Assembly: GCA_019787685.1 (NCBI GenBank)
Contig: JAHNUO010000013.1
Span: forward strand, 744,001-808,000
Direction of reading: 5' to 3'
DNA from: Chiua virens
Lineage: Eukaryota > Basidiomycota > Agaricomycetes > Boletales > Boletaceae
Length of the DNA stretch: 64,000 nucleotides
The notes below the pieces were generated by a model. The model saw only the letters and a program-made list of their open reading frames with translations. It did no database searches and was not told the DNA's origin. Positions 25,174 to 35,019 of the stretch are shown one piece after another. The stretch's first letter is position 1, and each line of letters begins with the position of its first letter. A program made the position numbers and the translations under genes.

Positions 25174-26395
25174 GATCCAGAGTGTAGACCTACATGCGGC
25201 ATACATATTCTACAAACACCCATTTATTCAAGTATTGTAATCAAGCACAGTCCCTTCATCTAACCCTGTCGATATTTTTCTCGGACTGCACATATTACCG
25301 CCCGCTATTATCATAACCTTTGTAAGTCTCGATTTCCTTGATTGGGGAATCCTCTTTGAGCACACTACCATCATAGATCTCTTAATAACCATAGAATGTT
25401 CACGAGATCATTTTACTTGAACTTAATCTCACTCATACAGTATCTTGCTTCCCACTGTTTCACTGATCGTTTACAACCATATTGTATCGCATAGCGTTTT
25501 CCTGCCTTTAGATATTGGTCGTCTACATCACGTCTACTTTATTTTATTTCCACTGTAGTCTGTAGCAATAACTCTTAGTTTTAGTTTGTATCCGTCGAAG
25601 TTCATTATAATATAGTCGGTTGTCATACCTTTTGGCGTACTCGTGATCCTGAGTCGTAACTACCTCCTGCGAACGTTCTGATCAGCCGGAGCATACGACC
25701 ACACATGCTATGAAGCAACCACAAGACTTAAAGTGGGGTGACCGGTGACCTTGGACAGATGTCGGCCGGTAGATTCCGGATTGATTTTGGGGACGCGCAC
25801 CTAGGCCTCGGTTCAAGTGAAGTTCGGGCCAAGAATGGAAGTCTTTTCGTTGTCAGTAAATCGACTTGTCGAAATACTACTAGACAAGCAAGGGTCGTCA
25901 TTGCCACAATTAACACATCCATGTCCACCGGAGTTTCTGTCGCCCAGCAGCGTCACCGAAACTCATTTTGATCTTCATACAAATAGGTGAGCACAGATTA
26001 CTACGTGACATGCAGAGGGGGTACAAATTCACTAGCAGCGACATGGGCACTGCGCCACTGGCACGTTACTAACTTCAACTTACTAGTAGTAGTAGCGGGT
26101 CTGCTACCAAGTTATAGCCTACAGCCCACAGCCTACAGCAATGCCGTTCTGTTCGCAAGACAGCAACCTCAGTGAGTCGTATACTCGCTCAGACTTTCCA
26201 AATCGATGATACGGGATCGCCACACACCTTGCCTCAAAGCTGTCACTGACCAGGACCGAATTACGGTTGTGCTGTACGTCGAACACCGATTTTCAGGTAC
26301 ATCCTGTTTCATCTGCAGGCTGTGCTTAAGATGTGGGCTATTCCTGACAGCTTTTCCTTACCTAAAATAAGTCATGTACCTTCGAAATTGGTCTG
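25174..26395. other. Spacer between genes D and E
   Basis: The first half belongs to the direct repeat. Around 26210-26240 is gene E's distal element (CGCCACACACCTTGCCTC), about 287 bp upstream of its ATG. No other exon supported. Confidence 0.35.
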
Positions 26396-26450
26396 TTGAG
26401 GCAGGGTTCACACAGAATAAACATTAGGCGGCCCTAGTTAAATACTCACC
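26396..26450 (+). promoter_or_regulatory. Core promoter of Cys-rich gene E (diverged)
   Basis: GAGGCAGGGTTCACACAGAA takes the place of the CCAGAGGCACAGAA element, followed by GTTAAATACTC as the TATA-like box, as at gene B. Confidence 0.45.
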
Positions 26451-26505
26451 CTAGAATGCCCTGGTGAACCTCAGAAACATCAAGTTATCATACCATTCGA
26501 CGACT

Positions 26506-26736
26506 ATGTGCGTCTGCTACGTCTGCTACTGTTGCATCCACTCGCAGAGGTGGATTGAGATTTGGTTCTGCAGCCAATCCGCCAATGGAGAAACGTGCGC
26601 GAATACCCAAACTATGGTCGTACCCCCAATACGACGTTGCGAGGTAATGTCGATAGAATCATATACATTCTAGCGAGTCACTTTGGCTAATTTCGTTGGA
26701 CTTTCCCAGCAAGAGAGGTGGTGCTTCGGGCCATAG
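26506..26736 (+). CDS. Small Cys-rich protein, family member E (one Cys missing)
   Basis: Exon 1 26506-26643 begins MCVCYVCYCCIHSQRW and contains FCSQSANGETCAN. The last motif reads P-P-I-R-R-C, so the first Cys of the terminal C-x2-C pair is lost, while two extra Cys occur near the start. The intron starts GTAATGTC; with AG at 26708-26709 exon 2 adds about eight residues before TAG at 26736. Possibly a degenerating copy. Confidence 0.5.
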
Positions 26737-28734
26737 TCAGTGGTAGATTCTGAAGAACGCCCGAGCCGACCATCGGCCCTCATAATTCTGCTCTCCTGGA
26801 TCACCGGATATTACTCTAACACACCGCTGGCGTGAAAACTTCCCGATTGCTGATGGATAGATCGTCGCACTTGAAGAAATTATCTAAACGCACTTATAAC
26901 TAATATTTTGTATCCCATCGTTCCATTCATTATTTACTCGGACCCTGCCACTGGCACTCGATTCTCTGATTCTAAAGATATAATCCTTTCAGTTTATGAA
27001 CATATGCACTGTATCTTTCTTTGATAATTTGGTCTGTGTATCCGTAATAAGGTAGCAGAGTCGTAATTGATAGCTTCTTCGCAAATTCGGTAATCAGCTT
27101 GATGAGTGATTGAAACCCATGGGTTTGACCTCACCGAGAAGCGTATACTATAGTTTAGTAATAATAGTGGCAGTCTACTAGTAGTATTATGGTACGACTT
27201 GAAGCTTGAAGATCCAGAAATTTCCATGAGTGCGTCATTGTGGAAAAACACATTAACTGGCTAGACTCAAATTTTACCGCCAACGCGTAAACGATGAATA
27301 TTTGATAGACATATCGTGCCCGAATACATGACTGACCATACATAATCAGTACTTTGACCATTCTGCGGCGCTGCCAGCTGCAGGTGCCAGCGACCAGTCC
27401 TTGAAAGCTTCAACTTGATCAAGGTAACAAGTTTTCAGAATTCGCTCAGGCTCCAACCTCCTCGGATCTAACTATGAGAACGTTCAAGTATTGATCAAGA
27501 CTGCAAGTGCACTACGTTCACATCTCGGACCGTCCCATGCACGAAAACGGTAACAACAAATTTCTCAGCACATCGCATATTATAGTACTTCGAGCCGCTT
27601 TTGGTGACAATCTGCCTCGAAGAGTCGAAGGTCGTACGTACCGGCGGCCGCCGTGCATGTTCAGCATCCACTGCTTGTGGAACTGTATTCCTTCGTACGG
27701 ATCTAGTAGCATGCGAACTAGCAATCTGACCCTTTTTTTCTCCCTTCTGTTTGCTTCTTCTTCTTCTTTCGTTACAGTCCGACGCCGGTGGCATACTGCG
27801 TTTTTCTCTAAGTGGGTAAGTGCACACGTAGAGGAACGAATTCATTGCCGTCCGCCTTGCACTATGTTTGCGGCTCCTCCCCTACAGCGCGCTCTCAGCG
27901 CATTCCGCACACATGAAAGCGATTCCAGTGCGTCGCACGCTCGCGACCAGGTGATCAAGTCGCCACACATCTTGCCTCAAAGGGTCACGCGCAGGTACAT
28001 CTGGTTTATCCCTGTATACCTAGCATGCGAGTCAATCCGACAGCGTTTGCCTCCTCTGAACATGCTGGCATGTCAAAGCAGACCTTTGGGAGGCCTTCCG
28101 GCTTTGCAGTATTACCAATACAAATTACACCAACGCCAGGTCCTGTGACCGGTGAGTCTCAGAGGGTGCTGAAAAGCGTAGAAGAGAGACGAACACCATG
28201 AGATTGATAGTTCACCGGAGCGTCGAGGATATATGGGGGTACATACACAACTGAAACAGACCGTCGTTCCCAACAAGTTGAAACCACCAGTTGGAAACAG
28301 GACGCAGTTCAGGTCGTGCGTGTGACTCGGTGTGAGAGTAGCCGTAATGTAGCTGTCTACATTTCCAGCGTGGGCTGAATGATGTAAATAGACCACGCAC
28401 AGAACGTAGATTCGACACATTTCATACCTAGAGTAGGGCGAGCAGTGTGACTAGAAGTCCTGTGAAAGAAATTGGTATCAGTTTCACCTAAAATAAAATA
28501 CGAAGACGATTTGACATTCTGAAAATCCGTCAGGCCTCAGATCTCTTCGAGCTCCCATTGTGTTCCGGTGGTCTATCCATCAGTCGTCAGTGATCCACGC
28601 CGACTTCGAGTCGTCGCCACAATTTGGCCCACCACACTGATATTGAACAATATTGAAGCTTGAAGTTTGACCACGAAGTTCGTGTAGGCACGTGCCAGTA
28701 CTGACACTGGCAGAGCGAGCGGCCTTGCTGGTCA
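26737..28734. other. Spacer with a decayed Cys-rich-gene module
   Basis: Around 27905-27985 lies a diverged distal element (GCGATTCCAGTGCGTCGCAC, then CGCCACACATCTTGCCTC). Near 28155 there is a leader-like CCGGTGAGTCTCAG with no ATG-TGC frame after it, so the gene is gone or unrecognisable. Other open frames here (for example 27507-28148) have no supporting features. Confidence 0.4.
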
Positions 28735-29554
28735 ATGTTGGGACTAGCTGTAGGTACCGTACACTGATTTCAATCCAATGTATACATTAGTGTCACCGAT
28801 CGATTCGAAGCGAACACTTGACCTGCCATAATTGGACTCCGAGACAGTGCCACTGTGGCTTTTGAAAATTTGATCATGCATGATATCGTGACATTTCACT
28901 GTATCTGACATCTTGAAAGTTCGTTTCCTCGTTCAGCGCGATTTTTTTTCCCTTTCAAAATAGTACGTGGCCTCACGCATGCAGAGCCTCAAGCTAGCTC
29001 GGGGTTATATGCCGTGCGCCACACCAGTATGTTCGTAGGCCGACACAGCACACACTATGCACAAGGCGACTCCAGTACGTCGAGCTCTCTTCCGCTGACC
29101 CCTCGCCACAGATCTTGTTCTTAACTCCCGTGCGGACTTCATGCTCAATAGTATTCGGCTTTTGCATAGCATGGAAGCGGTGCTGACGATCTTTTTCACC
29201 TTATGCCCATTTCCCCTCATTTGAAATCATGAAATCAAAATTCTCTCCAAGTCATTTAGATTAAGCCGACCAGGTGAACACCGAGGGCGTTAGAGAAGCT
29301 GACTCAGTGTTGTTAGTTCCACAGTATGGTCGTGGATCTCCTGCCCTGGAGCACGCTGAGCGACTCCAGTATGTCACACACATGTCCCTTTGGTCATGAC
29401 GACAGGACGCCACAAATCCTACCTCGAACCATCGTGCATACGTCGAATATTCAGTTTTAGTATGCAACGTGTTTCATCATAGGTGATCCCGTCAAACCAA
29501 ACTTCATGTGCTTCCCCCTCGTACTCCACGAACGAAAGCGGCGCCACTAATGCC

Positions 29555-29626
29555 GATGTCAAACATTGCATCTCCAGAGGCACAGAATGGATCACAGCGC
29601 TCGTTTCCCTCAAGATAAATAGTCGA
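29555..29626 (+). promoter_or_regulatory. Shared core promoter of Cys-rich gene F
   Basis: Same TGTCAAAC, CTCCAGAGGCACAGAA and ATAAATAG series as gene D; the distal element GACTCCAGTATGTCACAC is at about 29363, 326 bp upstream of the ATG. Confidence 0.6.
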
Positions 29627-29688
29627 GAAGATGTCCGGTGAGCCTCAGAAACACAGAACACCTTCTATCTAAACCGCCTACGACGATC

Positions 29689-29904
29689 ATGTGCTTACGC
29701 CACGACCACTATTGTTCCAAATGCTCGAGGAGATGGTCCACATACAGTCTCTGCAAGAATGCTAACCACCAGAAACAGATTCCATGCTCGGCCATCACCA
29801 TGTCCCAAGGATTTAGTTCTTGCGAACTTTGCTCGGTAATGTCACGGAACCAACTTCGTAATGATGCATTGATTGACTCGGTCAAATTTCAGAGAACGAA
29901 GTAG
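29689..29904 (+). CDS. Small Cys-rich protein, family member F (same protein as D)
   Basis: Exon 1 29689-29835, intron 29836-29892 and exon 2 R-T-K-stop at 29904, offset 4731 bp from gene D. The protein is unchanged relative to D despite a few silent or non-coding differences around it. Recent duplication. Confidence 0.65.
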   Translation: MCLRHDHYCSKCSRRWSTYSLCKNANHQKQIPCSAITMSQGFSSCELCSVMSRNQLRNDALIDSVKFQRTK

Positions 29905-30429
29905 GATCCAGAGTGTAGACCTACATGCGGCATACATATTCTACAAACACCCATTTATTCAAGCATTGTAATCAAGCACATCCTTTCATCTAACCCTGTC
30001 GATATTTTTTTTCCCGGACTGCACATATTACCGCCCGCTATTATCATAACCTTTGTAAGTCTCGATTTCCTTGATTGGGGAATCCTTTTTGAACACGCTA
30101 CCATCATAGATCTCTTAATAACCATAGAATGTTCACGAGATCATTTTACTTGAACTTAATCTCACTCATACAGTATCTTGTTTCCCACTGTTTCACTGAT
30201 CGTTTACAACCATATTGTATCGCATAGCGTTTTCCAGCCTTTAAACACTGGTCGTCTACATCTTCTTTATTTTATTTCCACTGTAGTCTGTAGCATTAGT
30301 TCTTAGTTTTAGTTTGTATCCGTTGGAGTTCATTATAATATAGTCAGTGTGATACCTTTGGCGTACTCGTGCATACTTTGGACGTTCTGATCATGCCGGC
30401 CAGCCGAAGCGCACGCACACAACGGTTAT

Positions 30430-31700
30430 GCCAAGACTCGACACCCTTCATACCTAAGCATGTCAGTGGGATCAACGAGTCTCGCCACTGACCTGAAAGA
30501 TGTCCGACCACGCTATAACTGACGACTCGAAGGTGTCCCTTGTACAGCTACTTGCCCAGATAACTTTGAAATTTGACCTATGACAAAGGTTAAGCCATTC
30601 AAACGAGAGGGAAATGGACCCATATACTTTGACAAACCGATCACAGTCTAGCGGACGGAAGGTATATAACGTGGTACGCAGTCGAAGAAAGAACCAGCGT
30701 TCCAAAGATGCGACCACTGTGTGCGAGAAGAATCAATGGATGGCACATCAGTACGCTTGACCCAACGGTGCCCGTCAAAGTATCGACAATGCGTTCATCT
30801 GCAACGGCCGAGGTATCTCTCTCGACATAAACCACCGACGTCGGAGACGAGCGACGATATTCTTTTGATTTACCAGTCTCGTCCAAACACTATTCGTTCA
30901 AGGTGTACGCATACGATCTGAAAACAAACACCATATTCGCTGTCGAATACTGCACGAAATGAATCGAGTACGCATGTACTATGATTCACTTCAAGCGGTA
31001 TTGCAGAGAATGCAACGGAGCAGGCCCTGCCCGCCATAGCATGTGTCATATGCATCGCTCGCCGACGACAAATATAATGTTGCATCTATCTGTCCCTTCG
31101 CTAGGACGGCGAACACATCAGGATTACAAACGGTCACTTCTGAGACATTCGACGCATCTCGGTGCATCTCTTAAAACCGACGTGAACAAACGCAAATGGT
31201 CAGCGCTCTGTGGTGTTCGTGTCAGTGAATATCTGCTCAACATGGTGACAAAAAGAACACACGACTAGATGTCTCTCGCTGTGACCAGGACGCCGTGCGT
31301 GCCTGGATGACCCACGTTCACATCAGCGATCTCGAACTCTAAATGCAAACTGAGCGTTTCATCACATATGGCTGGAATGCATCCATCTGAATCTCGGACC
31401 ACCTCGGGAATTTGGGTTACCCAAGGCCCTCGAAAACACGATCATCAGTTACCGCCAATGTGACAAGGTGCAACGTGATATGCGAAGACAGTCGAGTGCG
31501 TAGTCCCGTCAACTACCAGAGGGGAGCGCTTCTGGACTGGGACCCGGCGTTGAACGCGTCGACCATGTGGATGACACTGGATGTGTGTGTGGGTTGGTGT
31601 GCTTGAGCATGCATTCACCAGGTGATGGCGCATGTGTGGGCTTTCGGAGAATAGCATGCAAACGTCGCAGCCGAGTTTGATCGCCGACAACTACGCCAGG
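30430..31700 (-). pseudogene. Relic of an F-box-like gene
   Basis: On the minus strand, 30573-30660 matches the intron and flanks of F-box-like copy 2 at 7383-7455, including GGTTTGTCAAA, GTCCATTTCCCTCTCG and CTTTGTCA-AGGT. The 3' end TCAGGTCAGTGGCGAGACTCG (30470-30490) matches that gene's end. Exon sequence between these is riddled with stops and shifts, and the upstream extent to about 31700 is a guess. Confidence 0.5.
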
Positions 31701-33175
31701 TAGGACGCTATTATGAACTCGAGCTCAGATATCACAGTACGAGCTTCCTGATCTGATGATATCCAGAGTTTCTGAGAATATCTTGTCTGCAGAGAAATAG
31801 AATGAGAATGAGATAGTAACCGAGCACGAGCGCTTGTTGACCTGTTTTCTCAAGTAGGGTGGATCAGATACATATATGCACAATCACCAATAGTAACCAA
31901 AGCAGGAGGCCGTCGAAATTATTCATTGGTGTTTAGATAATGTCATATATCACCTCTGTAACGCGCATCGTTCCAAAGGAAAACTTGGCTAGACAACATG
32001 CGGGGACCGGAAGTTTTGGATAGTGAGAAGTAACCCAGGTCTGGGGGTCTGTGTGAAGAACTGGGCACGAGGCCAAAGCTGCCCCAAGTAGCATGAAATA
32101 TTAACACGAGACCCCTACATGGACCAATGCGCGACATTAGAGCTGAGGATTCCTTTCCTTGATGTTCATGACGCCGTCGTGAGCTGGTTACACCTCTCTG
32201 TGACGAAAGGACTATTTGACATTCGCCGAGGTAGCGGGTATATGCGAACAGGGATTAAAGTCACGTAAATGGTGTTAGGCTGCGGTGGTCAACTTGAAGG
32301 TGACTCATTGGCTGGGGAAGCGGAGCTCAACATACCTGTCAAGTTTACCGCTGAGGGCCTGTGTACTCCTGGTACCTACTGGGTCGACACGAGCTGAAGC
32401 GCTGAACATGCCTTCTTGATGAACGTCGTTCAAATAAGCCGTCGTGGATACAGAACGTACGATGGACAAATATCAATCAAGTGGGGGAGTTGAGAAAAGC
32501 TACTGTGGGCTATCACCGCAATCACGTGGATGGCGCTGCCATATGGTCGACGTCATGGACGGGAGAGAACGGGACGAAAATGGCACCAGGATAGGAAACA
32601 TTATTTTTATAATTTCAACACGATTGGGCAGAGGATGTGATAACGATTTGAACACAAGTGGGACGGTCCCGCATTCTGCTTTGAGATCCAGGCCCGGATG
32701 ATGTCGACGTGATGGCACGAGCACCTGCTGCGCCGGGAAGGAAGCCGGCTGCGTAGGATGGTATGTATGAACTGCTGCAACGAACATTGTAACTGTGGGA
32801 TGTGGAGACTTGACGTGAGGTTGAACGTTGAATGACTTGGAGACATGCCGACTCGGCCAAGAGCTTACTCGGACCACTAATACAGCTTACGTAAGGGGGT
32901 ACTGTGACATACGACTTTGAGTAAGACAGCAAGTTGCCCGTGATATCGCGATGACAAGGTATTATTGAAGGCTAGAGCGGGGTAGACAAAGTACCGTGTG
33001 CGCCGCGAACTGCGGCGATGACGGTTCAATGTTCAGGCCCAGGTCTGAGAACTGGGAGATACTGCGCACGCTAGCGACGCAGATCCGATTAGTAGTAATC
33101 GTGGAAACTAAATTCCATATTTGGAAATACTATGCTACATAAGCCTACTCTGTTCTGACCTACGTTGAGTCCTTC
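31701..33175. other. Intergenic, no gene supported
   Basis: One minus-strand open frame (32500-32877, 125 codons, Pro/Ser/His-rich) has no recognised feature. The distal end should hold the promoter of the gene at 33176. Confidence 0.35.
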
Positions 33176-35019
33176 ATGTTCGCGACGCTCTCCGCATTTC
33201 TCCCTTCTACCCTTCAGCAGGTAACTCCGCAGGCAACCAGTCCACCAGATCCGCTAGAATCACTTCCATCAACACCACCCGCGCCTGCCCCATGCCCGGA
33301 CCCGCCTCGGAAGAAAGACAAGAAGGAGAAACATCCGAATGAAGTGGGTTTATTCCTCAACTTGACCTCATCTTCTCATCCTGCAAACAGGCGTTCATCA
33401 TAGTTCGCCCTCCCCCTTCAAAGTCTGCGCAGCCACTCAGTCTACAAGTCCAGCTCGTACCTCCCCAGTCCCGTAACGATAGACCCGTACAAGCTCTCGA
33501 TTCCTCTCCCGATGATCTCAACACTGATCTCAGGCGCACTCGCTCTGATAGATCAGAGAACTCCGCCTACTCTAATTATACCTCAGGCTCAGGCTCCGTT
33601 TCTTCCTTCTCATCTACCTCCACCACTAGTTCGGGTCGTCGCACGATTATCCCCCTCTATAATCTCAATGTACATGCTGTAATGCCAACAACCATCCTCG
33701 ATGCGGGCACCGATGCAAAGGTCGCAAAGTTTGTAAAACGTGGCCTCGAAGTCGTAGGTCTCGCTTTCCTCGAACCAATCGAAGTTCGTCCATCCCCCGC
33801 GAGCGGCTCTATCAGTGCCCGCCCCAGCCTTGATGGCTCCCTCCGTGAACTCGGCTCCACTCCCACTCGTCGCCCAGTCTCGCCAGCTCGCCCTAATACC
33901 GCTCGCCCGACCACCACTTCCTCAGGGGACGATTTCCAGAAACCTACCATCAATTTATTTTTAGCTCCCCCGCTGCCTCCTCCGGACATGCCGTCCCCGC
34001 GATCCACTAAAAAGTTGTTTTCCAAAATGTTCAGGAAAAAGGATACAGCTCAACCTTTGTCGATCGCCGTTCCGCTCCCCGATGATATCATTACCCCTCA
34101 GTCGTCTCCGCTTCCTAATTTTGCTCGCCGTTCCGTCGAAGCCCCTGTCTCTCACCCCGATACACCTCATTATCCCGATACCTGGCCTTCCATCCCAAGT
34201 GTTACCACTTCCCAAACCACAGTGCTCGGCGTTCATCCCGCCTTATATCCTCCCGTCAGCCATCCTAAAGGCCGTCCTATCAAATACATTTGGGTGGTTC
34301 GAAAATGGCTCAAGGGGACCGATTCCGGCATTCTGAATGGCATGATGGGCAAGCTTAGCGCTGGCCCGCGTGACGCGAGCCCACTCAGCACACCTCAAAT
34401 CGAAGTTCGTTTCGAGTGGTGTAGAGAAGACAAGAAGAGTACTGGTCGTAAAACACGAGTCGACAAAACTCCAAACTTGCAGACGGTAAACACTCGCTCA
34501 ACATCGCAGACGCTGACTCCAGATACACGCGATAAACGGTGTTCCCTCATTTCGCAAGCTAGCTCTGGTTCAGAGACTCCTAGTCTGCTCAGCAGTGCAC
34601 ATCAGAATGCCGAAGAACGTGACGAAGACAGTGATCCTGAGGACTCAGAGACTCCCTGGACGTGCTCAGTGGCCGTGCAGCGCCTCGTCGAACTGTCACC
34701 ACACCACCGCCAGAATGCTGTGCGAGAGCCAGCCGTTCGTCTCAAGGTCGCGACGCTCGCACCTACGCCACATCACCCCAAGATTGTTGGATTACTCAAG
34801 ATGCCCTTCCCACTGCCCGACATTGAAGTCGAACGCCTTGTGGTGCGACGTCGTGTCGTCACCACACAAGGAGTCAGTAAGACAACAGCGCCCAGCGCGG
34901 GCGAATTTGTCTTGACTGCAGAGGAGATCAAAGACACGGTCTCATCCACTGCACTCTGGTTGGTTGTGCGGGAAGCCTTTGGTGGCGTTGGGAAAGAGAG
35001 GAAAAAGGGTAAATCGTGA
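33176..35019 (+). CDS. Conserved basidiomycete protein, large and mostly disordered, function unknown
   Basis: Two exons, 33176-33343 and 33391-35019, joined in phase, giving 598 residues without any frame break. Order: a Pro-rich lead (PPDPLESLPSTPPAPAP), a basic patch RKKDKKEKH, a folded-looking strand-rich part (AFIIVRPPPSK, LSLQVQLVPPQ), a Ser-rich linker, RRTIIPLYNLNVHAVMPT followed by ILDAGTDAKVAKFVKRGLEV, then long Pro/Ser-rich segments. A second structured part is RPIKYIWVVRKWLKG and a C-terminal block is LKMPFPLPDIEVERLVVRRR ... ALWLVVREAF. The NLxxH and DAGTDAKVAKF blocks are the sort conserved across agaricomycetes in proteins annotated only as hypothetical. No signal peptide or membrane segment. 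Confidence 0.85.

Larger units (their letters stand above)
24301..25650 (+). repeat. Direct repeat copy 1, about 1.35 kb, carrying Cys-rich gene D
   Basis: Nearly base-for-base match to 29035-30372 at a constant offset of about 4731 bp over the gene, with a handful of substitutions and small indels. The match ends shortly after GGCGTACTCGTG on both sides. Confidence 0.85.
29035..30372 (+). repeat. Direct repeat copy 2, about 1.34 kb, carrying Cys-rich gene F
   Basis: Near-identical to 24301-25650. The upstream flank 28735-29034 is also related to 23520-23970 but more diverged. Confidence 0.85.

Noticed and set aside
27507..28148. 213-codon open frame
   Set aside because: No family resemblance, overlaps open frames on the other strand and the decayed promoter module; probably chance.
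23640..30372. The 24 kb and 29 kb duplications as a transposon pair
   Set aside because: No terminal inverted repeats, target-site duplications, transposase or reverse-transcriptase reading frame could be seen.
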